A stretch of DNA of 36,771 bases from Streptomyces boncukensis (lineage in GTDB: Bacteria; Actinomycetota; Actinomycetes; Streptomycetales; Streptomycetaceae): contig NZ_JAAKZZ010000016.1 in the NCBI RefSeq assembly GCF_011045075.1, positions 1 to 36,771 on the forward strand, given 5' to 3'. This document shows positions 1 to 9,551 of the stretch, one piece after another (position 1 is the first letter of the stretch; the number at the start of each line of letters is the position of its first letter). The position numbers and the translations under genes were made by a program. Under the pieces are notes generated by a model that saw only the letters and a program-made list of their open reading frames with translations, was not told where the DNA came from and did no database searches.

Positions 1-2
1 GC

Positions 3-1361
3 ACCACCAACCCCCCGGAGACCTCCTCCTCGCCCACCGCCCTCTTCCAGCGCCCCTCCGCCAAGGAGCGGCGGCTCCTCACGGACGCCCTGCGGACCGA
101 GACGGTCGGCGGCATGGTGCTGCTCTTCGCGGCGGTCGCCGCACTCGTCTGGGCGAACACCCCGCTGAGTCACGCGTACGAGACGCTGCGTGAGACCCAC
201 TTCGGGATCTCGGCGCTGGGCCTGGACCTGTCCGTCGAGCACTGGGCCTCCGACGGGGTGCTGACCATATTCTTCTTCGTCGCCGGGATCGAGCTGAAAC
301 GCGAGCTGACGGTCGGCGAGCTGCGCCGGCCCTCGGCGGCGGCGCTGCCGGTGGTGGCGGCGCTGTGCGGGATGGCGGTGCCCGCGCTGACCTACCTCGT
401 GGTGAACCTGGCGGGCGGCGGGAAGCTGCACGGCTGGGCCATCCCGATGGCGACGGACATCGCGTTCGCACTCGGCGTCCTCGCCGTGATCGGCACCAAT
501 CTGCCCTCCGGCATCCGCGCCTTCCTGCTCACCCTCGCCATCGTCGACGACCTGGGCGCGATCCTGGTGATCGCGGTCTTCTACACCTCGGACCTGAACT
601 GGTGGGCCTTCGCGGGCGCCGTCGCCGGGCTGATCGTCTTCCGGGTGCTGCACATCAACCTGCGGGTGCGCGGCTGGTACGTGTATGTGCCGCTGGCGCT
701 GGCCATCTGGGCGCTGACGTACAACAGCGGGGTACACGCCACCATCGCGGGCGTCGCCATGGGCTTCCTGCTGCGCGTCACCCCGGACGACGAGGAGGAC
801 CCGGACTCCACGTCCACGGGTGAGCGTGTCGAACACCTGGTCAGGCCGCTGTCGGCGGGATTCGCCGTACCGGTCTTCGCGCTGTTCTCTGCAGGGGTCG
901 CGGTCTCCGGGTCCGCGCTCAGCGAAACGTTCCGGCAACCGGAGGCGCTCGGCGTGATGCTCGGGCTGGTCGCCGGGAAGTTCTTCGGCGTCTTCGGCGG
1001 CACCTGGCTCGCGGCTCGCTTCACCCGGGCCCGGCTCAATCCCGAGCTGTCCTGGTCGGACGTCGCGGGCGTGGCGATGCTGGCCGGGATCGGCTTCACC
1101 GTCTCGCTGCTGGTGACGGAGCTGGCCTTCGACGGGCCCACCGTCACGGAGCACGCCAAGGCCGCCGTGCTGATCGGCTCCCTGCTGTCGGCGCTGGTGG
1201 CGTGCGTACTGCTGAAGGTGCGGGACGCGCAGTACCGGGCCATGTGGGAGGAGGAGACCCGGGACGAGGACGGGGACGGGATACCGGACATAGACCAGGC
1301 CCCGGACGCCGAGCGGCGCCCCACGGAGGCCGCCCGCCGCGCAACGGACGGCGGTTCCTGA
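3..1361 (+). CDS. nhaA: Na+/H+ antiporter NhaA (5' end outside window)
   Basis: Integral membrane Na+(Li+)/H+ antiporter, used in sodium and pH homeostasis. The frame is open to the left edge: 37 codons precede the first in-window ATG at 114 and read as a normal NhaA N-terminus (ALFQRPSAKERRLL), so the true start lies upstream. About 452 residues are visible. Family signatures are the MATDIAFALGV helix and the paired aspartates of AIVDDLGAI (codons at 546-551), which form the ion-binding site in NhaA. About 11-12 hydrophobic segments can be traced. After the last membrane segment there is an acidic tail with DEDGDGIPDIDQ (1263-1298), resembling a calcium-binding thrombospondin type 3 loop. 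The stop is followed by a very strong hairpin. Family call secure; tail function unknown. Confidence 0.95.
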   Translation, partial: TTNPPETSSSPTALFQRPSAKERRLLTDALRTETVGGMVLLFAAVAALVWANTPLSHAYETLRETHFGISALGLDLSVEHWASDGVLTIFFFVAGIELKRELTVGELRRPSAAALPVVAALCGMAVPALTYLVVNLAGGGKLHGWAIPMATDIAFALGVLAVIGTNLPSGIRAFLLTLAIVDDLGAILVIAVFYTSDLNWWAFAGAVAGLIVFRVLHINLRVRGWYVYVPLALAIWALTYNSGVHATIAGVAMGFLLRVTPDDEEDPDSTSTGERVEHLVRPLSAGFAVPVFALFSAGVAVSGSALSETFRQPEALGVMLGLVAGKFFGVFGGTWLAARFTRARLNPELSWSDVAGVAMLAGIGFTVSLLVTELAFDGPTVTEHAKAAVLIGSLLSALVACVLLKVRDAQYRAMWEEETRDEDGDGIPDIDQAPDAERRPTEAARRATDGGS

Positions 1362-1393
1362 GAGCGCCCCGATATCTCGGAGGGACCCTCTCA

Positions 1394-1549
1394 GGGGCGC
1401 GGGGAACTGCGCGCCCGACCACGACGCGTCCGCGGACTGCAGAGCGCAGCAAGGGGCAGCCCGTACCCAGCCACTGGTCACGGGCTGCCCCTTGCTGCGC
1501 ATCGCAGCCTGCGGTGCTTCACGGCCGGGCGTGCAGTTCCCCGCGCCCC
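1394..1549. repeat. Nested inverted repeat, bidirectional terminator, Streptomyces-type intergenic repeat
   Basis: The inner arms 1444-1464 and 1480-1500 are a perfect 21-bp inverted repeat around a 15-nt loop. Outer arms 1394-1417 and 1526-1549 pair over 24 bp with one mismatch. The outer arm begins GGGGCGCGGGGAACTGC, a word I recall recurring between genes in Streptomyces. It lies between convergent nhaA and the DUF4185 gene, so it probably terminates both. Confidence 0.85.
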
Positions 1550-1573
1550 CGGAAGGGGCTCCGACAGCTGTGG

Positions 1574-2839
1574 CTAGGAGTTCACCGGGCCGGTCTTCAG
1601 CCGGAGGAAGCGGGGCCGATAGAACTCCACGTTCCGGTGAATCGCTCGGGAGTCGCCCAGCACATTCACGTCGTACCCCAGCAGCAGCTCCCCGCGCGCG
1701 TCGAACTCCGCGTGCGCCTGCGGGTTGTACGGCACAGCGCCCGCCTCGCCGCTCCCGGCCGGCAGCGGGGGGCGGGCCACCTTCGCCGGGCCGTGCCAGG
1801 GACCGGTCGGCGCGCAGGACCAGTACGAGACGACGTCGGTGACGCCGCGGCCGTCCGGGGCCCCGGCGTCCATGGTCATCAGCAGCCAGGTGTCCCCGCG
1901 GCGCGCCACGGTGTAGGTGCCGGTCGCGCCGCGCTGCTCGGTCCTGCCGACGAGTATCGGCTCGGACCGGTCCGGGTCCCGCTGCCAGCCGGACCCCTCG
2001 GCGCCGTCCCCGGCCCAGTACTCCCACGCGGACGGGTCGGCCAGCTCGCCCTCCGGCACCCGGGCCACATGCGCCCGCGACGCCTTGCCGCTGACGCTGC
2101 CCTCGTCGGCGCCGAAGACATACGTCCAGCCGCCCTCGGTGAGCGCCGAGGTGCCGTACAGCACCCGGCGCTCCACGTCGGAGCCGCCCGGCTGGTGGAC
2201 CGTCTCGATGCCCTCCACCCGCAGGTCCGGCAGCGAGAGGGTGGCGACCTCGCTGGCCCGCGGCACCCCGAAGATCCACGGGGGGCTGCCCGCCTCGCGC
2301 TGCCACAGCAGCACCCGGACCACCTTCTCGGCCGATCCCGGCCGGCGGGGCTCCACCACGGCCTGCACGGGCCAGCGCCACACCTCGCGCCCGTCGCCGG
2401 TGGCGGTGCCGGGGAAGAGAGCGCCGGGCCGGTCCGCGCTGCCGCCCAGCAGGGTGCGCCGCAGCCGCGCGTCGGACCCCATCACCAGGCCGGAGTTGCG
2501 AACCCACACCGGGTCGGGACGCCGGGTGCGGCCGCCGTGGACCTCGTCCAGGAAGGTGTCGGCCGACAGCCACAGGGTCCGCCCGTCCGGCAGCCGTACG
2601 GAGCGGGTTCCGTCGCCGCCCGTCCAGTCGTCCAGCCGGGAGTTGTCGTTGCCGTAGCGGGTGAACTCCGCGTTCATGCCGTCGGCGGCCCGCCAGCCCG
2701 TCACCCGCACGCCCCCGCACGACCCGTCGTCGCCGCCGTCACCCGGCACGGACAGCAGCACGGCCACCAGCACCGCGACGGCCAGCCCTGTCCACAGGGT
2801 CCTCCTGGTGACGGCGGGGAGCGGTCTGAGGCGCGGCAT
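1574..2839 (-). CDS. DUF4185 domain protein, secreted or membrane-anchored
   Basis: Protein of 421 aa. The N-terminus is short and Arg-rich, followed by a hydrophobic stretch (about residues 12-30), so it is a signal anchor or signal peptide with the rest outside the cell. The remainder resembles DUF4185 proteins, predicted beta-propellers. Visible motifs are YGNDNSRLDDW near the start of the domain, LWLSADTFLD, repeated Trp-containing blade strands and the C-terminal PYNPQAHAEF segment. The reaction of this family is not established; several members sit near carbohydrate-active enzymes, but nothing here assigns a substrate. The ATG at 2839 was chosen because it precedes the signal segment and lies 8 nt after a TAGCCT -10 element, suggesting a leaderless mRNA. 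Transcribed divergently from the FUSC gene. Confidence 0.75.
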   Translation of the reverse strand: MPRLRPLPAVTRRTLWTGLAVAVLVAVLLSVPGDGGDDGSCGGVRVTGWRAADGMNAEFTRYGNDNSRLDDWTGGDGTRSVRLPDGRTLWLSADTFLDEVHGGRTRRPDPVWVRNSGLVMGSDARLRRTLLGGSADRPGALFPGTATGDGREVWRWPVQAVVEPRRPGSAEKVVRVLLWQREAGSPPWIFGVPRASEVATLSLPDLRVEGIETVHQPGGSDVERRVLYGTSALTEGGWTYVFGADEGSVSGKASRAHVARVPEGELADPSAWEYWAGDGAEGSGWQRDPDRSEPILVGRTEQRGATGTYTVARRGDTWLLMTMDAGAPDGRGVTDVVSYWSCAPTGPWHGPAKVARPPLPAGSGEAGAVPYNPQAHAEFDARGELLLGYDVNVLGDSRAIHRNVEFYRPRFLRLKTGPVNS

Positions 2840-2847
2840 CAGCCCAC

Positions 2848-2853
2848 AGGCTA
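2848..2853 (-). promoter_or_regulatory. Putative -10 element for a leaderless DUF4185 transcript
   Basis: On the minus strand TAGCCT (TANNNT) is followed by only 8 nt before the ATG at 2839, and no Shine-Dalgarno sequence precedes that ATG. This is the geometry expected of leaderless actinobacterial transcripts. No convincing -35 was found. Confidence 0.45.
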
Positions 2854-2985
2854 AGGCCCCCCGGGCCCCAGCCGGGTATCACCGATCTGACAATTCCCGC
2901 CGGCCCGGGGCTCTCCAGGGCGCATCCGAACCCCTCCCACCGCCACGACCTGCGACGCCGTCCGTTCGCGCGCCGGGTGCCCCCG

Positions 2986-2991
2986 TATTCT
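2986..2991 (+). promoter_or_regulatory. Putative -10 element for a leaderless FUSC transcript
   Basis: TATTCT lies 8 nt before the GTG at 3000, which has no Shine-Dalgarno sequence. Transcription would start at or next to the start codon. This placement also decides the start of the FUSC gene, whose frame stays open far upstream. Confidence 0.5.
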
Positions 2992-2999
2992 CTACAGAT

Positions 3000-5141
3000 G
3001 TGAGAGCCACCGTGCTGCCCTGGTTCCGGGCGCTGAAGAACACCGCGCTGTCCGGGCTGAGTGTGGAGCGCGCGGCGCTGACGCCGAAGCTCGCGCTGCG
3101 CGGGGCGTGCGGGGTGGCCCTGGTGATCGGCTTCGCGCTGGTGGTCGGGTCCCCGCAGCTCGCGGTGTCCAGCGCGTTCGGCGCGTTCGCCTCGGGGGTG
3201 GCGACGTTCCAGCGGAGCTGGCGGCCCCGGCCGGTGCTGGCACTGTCCGCCGCGGCCGGGCTGGCCGTCTCCACCTTCCTCGGCTATCTGCTGGTGGGCA
3301 CGGAGCCCGCGTTCGTCGCGCTGATCGCGGCGTGGGCGTTCCTGGCCGGGATGGCCTGGGGCATGGGGCCCACCTCGGGCGTGGTCGCGGGGCTCACCGT
3401 GGCCGTCATGCTCATCACCGTCACGCTGCCCACCACCGTGCTGGGCGCCCTGGGCCACGCCGCGCTGATCGCGGCGGGCGGCGTGGTGCAGGCGGGGCTG
3501 ATCGTGCTGTTCCCGGTACGGCCGTGGGGCGCGCGGCGGGACGCCCTCGCGGACGCGCTGGCGGGCGTGGCCGACTACGCGCGGCGGCTGCGGCACGACC
3601 CGGTGGCCGCGTTCGACCCGGTGCCGCTGATGGAGGCGCGCGACGCGGCGGCCGTCTCGCCGCGGCAGGCCCGGCGCAGGCCCCGGCAGCTGCAGGGCTA
3701 CCGCGCGATGGCCGAGCGCTTCCGTCCCGCGCTCGCCTCGCTCGCCGACCCGGTGGTGGGCGGCGCCCCGCTGGAGGGGCCCGAACGGGACCGGGTGCGC
3801 GAGCTGCTGGGCGCCGCCGCGACCGTGCTCGACGCCGCGGCGCGGGCCATCCGGCGCGGCACGCGGCTGCGCCTCCCGCAGGAGGCGCTGGACATCCTGC
3901 AGGTGCCCGAGGGCGGCGGGGTGCTCACCGGTCCCGCGCGCAAGGCGGCGCTGCGGCTGATCGCACTCACCGACGACGTCGTGGAGGCCGCGCAGGAGCC
4001 GGTGGAGGTGACCGGACGGCGCGGCCTGCTGCCGGCCCGGCCGGCCACCTGGCACACCGCCGAGGACCGGCCCCAGCGGCCGCGCTTTCTGGCCCGCCCC
4101 TCGCTGGCCGCGCTGGTGCCGGTGGCGCTGCGCTCGTTCCGCCGCGAGCTGCGCTGGTCCTCGCCGGTGCTGCGGCACGCGCTGCGGGTCAGCGGCGTGG
4201 TGTGCGCGGGCTATCTGCTCGGCGACGCGCTGCCGCCGCTGCACGGCTACTGGATCCCGCTCACCGCCGTGATGGTGCTGCGCCCGGACTTCTCCCGTAC
4301 ATACGAACGCGGGTTCGCCCGGCTGACGGGGACGGTCGTCGGCGTCGCGGTGGCGGGCGGGCTGATGGCGCTGGCCTCGCCCGGCCCGTATCCGAGCGCG
4401 GCGCTCGCGGTGGTGTCGGTGGGGCTGATGTATCTGCTGATGAGCACCGGGTACGCGATCGTCTCGGCCTGCATCAGCGCGTATGTCGTCTTCCTGCTCG
4501 GCATCGCGGGCACGATCTGGTCGCAGACAGCGCTGGAGCGGATCTGGCTGACCGCCACCGGCGGGGCGCTGGCCATGCTGAGCTACGCCCTCTTCCCGGC
4601 CTGGGAGACCCCCCGGCTGCGGGACCGGCTCGCCGACTGGCTGGCGGCCAACGGCCGGTACGCCCTCGCCGTCCTGGACACCCTCGCCCAGCCCGCCGAA
4701 CGCGCCCCCCGCCAGGTGCGCGAGGCGCTGCTCGACGCGCGCGCGGCGCGCCAGGAGTGGGAGGAGGCGGCGGGCCGCGCCCAGGCCGAACCGGTGCGCC
4801 ACCGGGGGCAGCTCTCCCGGCTCTCCCAGCGCTCCGCGACCGGCGCGCAGTCCGCGCTCATCACGATGGGCCGGGCCGCGATGCTGCTGGAAACGCATAT
4901 TCCGGGGCAGGACGCACAGCCCTCCCAGGGGGCAGCGGAGTTCGCCGCGGCGCTGCGGCCCGCCCTCACCGCGGCGGCGCGGGCCATCCGCGAGGGCGAG
5001 CCGGTGGACCTCCGTGCGGTGCACACCGCGCTGGAGCGGTGGGCAGCGGCGGCGGGCGACCCGCCGCCGGTCGGCCTGCGGACGGCGGACCTGCTGACCG
5101 ACGCGCTGGACGACCTGGCGGCAGCCGTCAACCCGAAGTGA
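3000..5141 (+). CDS. FUSC-family (aromatic acid exporter-like) membrane protein
   Basis: About 713 aa with the duplicated FUSC architecture. A first block of roughly six membrane helices (residues about 30-170) is followed by a long Arg/Ala-rich cytoplasmic region (about 180-390). A second membrane block (about 395-540, containing HGYWIPLTAVMVLRPDFSRTYERG) and a C-terminal helical cytoplasmic domain complete it. The HxxWIxLTxxxVLRPDF-like segment is typical of the second FUSC domain. Relatives include fusaric acid resistance and hydroxycarboxylic acid efflux proteins (YccC, AaeB); the substrate here is unknown. The frame is open back to 2661, but the upstream part is Pro/Ser/Arg-rich and unlike a protein. 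GTG 3000 was chosen because of the -10 element just upstream; GTG 3012 is an alternative. Convergent with mmsA. Confidence 0.85.
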   Translation: MRATVLPWFRALKNTALSGLSVERAALTPKLALRGACGVALVIGFALVVGSPQLAVSSAFGAFASGVATFQRSWRPRPVLALSAAAGLAVSTFLGYLLVGTEPAFVALIAAWAFLAGMAWGMGPTSGVVAGLTVAVMLITVTLPTTVLGALGHAALIAAGGVVQAGLIVLFPVRPWGARRDALADALAGVADYARRLRHDPVAAFDPVPLMEARDAAAVSPRQARRRPRQLQGYRAMAERFRPALASLADPVVGGAPLEGPERDRVRELLGAAATVLDAAARAIRRGTRLRLPQEALDILQVPEGGGVLTGPARKAALRLIALTDDVVEAAQEPVEVTGRRGLLPARPATWHTAEDRPQRPRFLARPSLAALVPVALRSFRRELRWSSPVLRHALRVSGVVCAGYLLGDALPPLHGYWIPLTAVMVLRPDFSRTYERGFARLTGTVVGVAVAGGLMALASPGPYPSAALAVVSVGLMYLLMSTGYAIVSACISAYVVFLLGIAGTIWSQTALERIWLTATGGALAMLSYALFPAWETPRLRDRLADWLAANGRYALAVLDTLAQPAERAPRQVREALLDARAARQEWEEAAGRAQAEPVRHRGQLSRLSQRSATGAQSALITMGRAAMLLETHIPGQDAQPSQGAAEFAAALRPALTAAARAIREGEPVDLRAVHTALERWAAAAGDPPPVGLRTADLLTDALDDLAAAVNPK

Positions 5142-5143
5142 GT

Positions 5144-5165
5144 GTGCCCCCGCCGGCGGGGGCAC
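5144..5165. terminator. Bidirectional terminator between FUSC gene and mmsA
   Basis: A perfect 22-nt palindrome with arms GTGCCCCCGCC and GGCGGGGGCAC starts 2 nt after the FUSC stop and ends 15 nt before the mmsA stop. It is placed to end both convergent transcripts, including the inositol operon. Confidence 0.8.
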
Positions 5166-5180
5166 CGGACCGGCCGGGCG

Positions 5181-6677
<1,497 letters not shown>

Positions 6678-6738
6678 GGAGCGGGACCTTTCTCAGGGAG
6701 TCTCGGGAGTCTCGGGGGGGGCTCAGGGGGCTCGGGGC

Positions 6739-8625
6739 CTACAGGTGGCGGCGCCGGAGCGCGGCCTGGCGGTCGTAGGCGACACGGGCCTCGCGCGCCG
6801 CCGGGCGCTCGGCGGTCTCGGCGACCACCACGTCCCACCACGCCTCAGGGCCGGGCGCCGGGACCCGCGGTGCGGTGTCGGTCTCGACGTGGACGCAGCT
6901 GGGCCGGTCGGAGGCGCGGGCCGCCGCCAGCGCCTCGCGGAGCTCGGCGTAGCCGCGGGCGCGGTACACCTCCATGCCGAGCGAGGCGGCGTTGGCGGCG
7001 AGGTCGACGGGCAGCGGGTCGCCGGAGTAGGTGCCGTCGGCCGCGCGGTAGCGGTACTCGGTGCCGAACCGCTCGGCGCCGCTGGCCTCGGAGAGCCCGC
7101 CGATGGACGCGTAACCGTGGTTCTGGAGGAGGACGAGGTTGATGTTGACTCCCTCCTGGACCGCCGTGACCAGCTCGGTGGGCTGCATCAGATACGTCCC
7201 GTCGCCGACCAGCGCCCACACCGGCCGGTCGGGTGCGGCCAGCCGGACGCCGAGAGCGCCGGGGATCTCGTAGCCCATGCAGGAGTAGCCGTACTCCAGG
7301 TGGTACTGGCGGCGGGAGCGGGCCCGCCACAGCTTGTGCAGGTCGCCGGGGAGCGATCCGGCGGCGTTGATCACCACGTCGGTGTCGCCGACGACCGCGT
7401 CCAGCGCGCCGAGCACCTGGGGCTGCGAGGGGCGCTCCTTCTCGTCGGCGGGCGGCGCGCAGACCGCGTCGACCACCCGCTCCCACGCCGCCTTGCCCTC
7501 CGCGTACTCGGCCTCGTACGCCGGGTCCACCCGGTGGCCCGCGAGCGCGTCCGTGAGCCCCTCCAGCGCCGCGCGCGCGTCGGCCACGACGGTGCGGGCG
7601 CTCAGCTTGTGCGCGTCGAAGGAGGTGATGTTGAGGTTGACGAAGCGCACGTCCGGGTGCTGGAAGAGGGTGGCGGAGGCGGTGGTGAAGTCGGTGTAGC
7701 GGGTGCCGACGCCGATCACCAGGTCGGCGGCGCGGGCGAGTTCGTCCGCGACGGCGGTGCCGGTGTGGCCGATGCCGCCCACGTCGCACGGGTGGTCGTA
7801 GCGCAGCGACCCCTTGCCCGCCTGGGTGGAGGCGACCGGGATGCCGGTCACGTCGGCGAGCGCGCGCAGCGCCTCCTCGGCCTCGCTGTGGTGCACGCCG
7901 CCGCCCGCGACCAGCAGCGGGCGGCGCGCGGCGCGCACCGTACGGGCCGCCTCGGCCAGCGCCTCGGGCTCGGGGCCCGGACGGGCCACCCGCCACACCC
8001 GCTCGGCGAAGAACTCCTCGGGCCAGTCGTACGCCTCGGCCTGCACGTCCTGCGGCAGCGCCAGGGTGACGGCGCCGGTCTCGGCCGGGTCGGACAGCAC
8101 CCGCATCGCCTGCAGCGCGGCCGGGATCAGCGCCTCGGGGCGCATGACGCGGTCGAAGTAGCGCGAGACGGGGCGCAGCGCGTCGTTGACCGACACATCG
8201 CCCGCGTGGACCACTTCGAGCTGCTGGAGGACCGGGTCGGGCGCCCGGCTGGCGAAGATGTCGCCGGGCAGCAGCAGCACGGGCAGCCGGTTGACGGTGG
8301 CGAGCGCGGCGCCGGTGACGAGGTTGGTGGCGCCGGGGCCGATGGAGGTGGTGACGGCCTGCGCGGACAGCCGGTCGCGCTGGCGTGCGAAGCCGACGGC
8401 CGCGTGCACCATGGACTGCTCGTTGCGGCCCTGGAGGAACCGGAGCGGCGCCTCGGGGCCCTGGCCGCTCTCCAGCAGGGCCTGGCCCATGCCGGCCACG
8501 TTGCCGTGCCCGAAGATGCCCCAGCAGGCGTCGATCAGCCGGTGCCGTACGCCGTCGCGCTCGGTGCGCTGGGCGGCGAGGAAGCGGACGAGCGCCTGGG
8601 CGACGGTGAGTCGGACGGTGGTCAC
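6739..8625 (-). CDS. iolD: 3D-(3,5/4)-trihydroxycyclohexane-1,2-dione hydrolase IolD
   Basis: ThDP-dependent enzyme of 628 aa that hydrolyses the ring of trihydroxycyclohexanedione to 5-deoxy-glucuronate in inositol catabolism. Domains in order are an N-terminal PYR domain with the ThDP-activating glutamate (Glu69 in GRNEQSMVH), a central domain, and a C-terminal ThDP domain. In the last, GDG (474-476) is followed by NINLVLLQNHGY with Asn502, the metal/diphosphate motif. LRFLQGRNEQSM and GYSCMGYEIPGALGVRL are typical of IolD. The longer reading frame (to 8724) adds Arg/Pro-rich sequence; GTG 8625 was chosen because it gives the family N-terminus and overlaps the iolB stop as GTGA, implying translational coupling. 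Confidence 0.96.
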   Translation of the reverse strand: MTTVRLTVAQALVRFLAAQRTERDGVRHRLIDACWGIFGHGNVAGMGQALLESGQGPEAPLRFLQGRNEQSMVHAAVGFARQRDRLSAQAVTTSIGPGATNLVTGAALATVNRLPVLLLPGDIFASRAPDPVLQQLEVVHAGDVSVNDALRPVSRYFDRVMRPEALIPAALQAMRVLSDPAETGAVTLALPQDVQAEAYDWPEEFFAERVWRVARPGPEPEALAEAARTVRAARRPLLVAGGGVHHSEAEEALRALADVTGIPVASTQAGKGSLRYDHPCDVGGIGHTGTAVADELARAADLVIGVGTRYTDFTTASATLFQHPDVRFVNLNITSFDAHKLSARTVVADARAALEGLTDALAGHRVDPAYEAEYAEGKAAWERVVDAVCAPPADEKERPSQPQVLGALDAVVGDTDVVINAAGSLPGDLHKLWRARSRRQYHLEYGYSCMGYEIPGALGVRLAAPDRPVWALVGDGTYLMQPTELVTAVQEGVNINLVLLQNHGYASIGGLSEASGAERFGTEYRYRAADGTYSGDPLPVDLAANAASLGMEVYRARGYAELREALAAARASDRPSCVHVETDTAPRVPAPGPEAWWDVVVAETAERPAAREARVAYDRQAALRRRHL

Positions 8626-9536
8626 TCGGCGCCCTCCTCTGCGGGCCGGCCCGCGGACTCCCGCGCACCGTAGAGCGGGAGCCGGGGGTCGAGGGGCGTG
8701 TCGGCCCACGCGCCGCGGATCCACGCGTGGTCCGGGTGGTCGCAGATGAGCCAGGCGCGGTCCGTCCCCGGCCCGGCCATCACGTTCAGGTAGTACATGT
8801 CGTGGCCGGGCGCGGCGATCGACGGGCCGTGCCAGCCGTCGGGGATCAGCACCGCGTCGCCGCCGCGCACCTCGGCGAGCACATCGGTGCCCTTGCCGTG
8901 GCCGCTCGGGGAGACGCGCTGGTAGCCGAGGCCCGGCGTCCGGTCATGGGGTGCGATCTCGAAGTAGTAGATCTCCTCCAGCTCGCTCTCCACGCCCTCC
9001 CGGTGCTCGTCGTGCTTGTGCGGCGGGTACGAGGACCAGTTGCCGCCCGGGGTGAGCACCTCGACGGCGATGAGCCTGTCGGCCTCGAACACGCCCGCCG
9101 CGCCGAAGTTGTTGACCTGCCGGGAGCAGGTGCCGCTGCCGCGCAGCTCGACGGGGACGTCCCCGGCCGGGCCGTAGCGCGCGGGCAGCCGCCGCTCGCA
9201 GCGGGCGCCGGTCAGCGCGAACCGCCCGCCGCGCTCGCTGCTGATCCGCGCCCGCGCGTCCCGCGGGATGTACGCGAAGTCGCTCACGCCGGTGAACACG
9301 CTCTCGCGCCCGTGCAGCGCGAAGGTCTCGCCGCCGGCCGCGACCGTGCAGCCGCCGCTGAGCGGGAGCACGATCCACTCGCTCTCACCGGCGTCGAACT
9401 CGTGTGCTTCGCCCGGTCCCAGCTGAAGCACCCGCAGCGAGGAGTAGCCCCACCCGGCGCGCTCGGGACCCACGTCCAGGGCGTACGGCCCGCGGGCCGC
9501 GCTCCCCGCCGGGAGGTGGAAGTCGGTGTCCTTCAT
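8622..9536 (-). CDS. iolB: 5-deoxy-glucuronate isomerase IolB
   Basis: Protein of 304 aa with two cupin halves. It converts 5-deoxy-D-glucuronate to 2-deoxy-5-keto-D-gluconate. Metal ligands appear in PPHKHDEH (171-178: His173, His175), the following LEEIYYF glutamates (about 187-188) and DGWHG (His236). The N-terminus (DFHLPAGSAARGPYALDV) matches the family. The start lies 15 nt after the aldolase gene, with AGGAC close to ATG 9536 and AAAGGGA a little further upstream. The stop overlaps iolD. The C-terminal 15 residues or so (ESAGRPAEEGAE) are low-complexity and probably disordered. Confidence 0.96.
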   Translation of the reverse strand: MKDTDFHLPAGSAARGPYALDVGPERAGWGYSSLRVLQLGPGEAHEFDAGESEWIVLPLSGGCTVAAGGETFALHGRESVFTGVSDFAYIPRDARARISSERGGRFALTGARCERRLPARYGPAGDVPVELRGSGTCSRQVNNFGAAGVFEADRLIAVEVLTPGGNWSSYPPHKHDEHREGVESELEEIYYFEIAPHDRTPGLGYQRVSPSGHGKGTDVLAEVRGGDAVLIPDGWHGPSIAAPGHDMYYLNVMAGPGTDRAWLICDHPDHAWIRGAWADTPLDPRLPLYGARESAGRPAEEGAE

Positions 9537-9551
9537 GTCCTCATGTCCCTT

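Noticed and set aside
2739..5165. An 808-codon minus-strand open frame opposite the FUSC gene
   Set aside because: A product of high GC at third codon positions: Arg/Gly/His/Gln-rich with no recognisable domain, while the plus strand encodes a clear FUSC protein.
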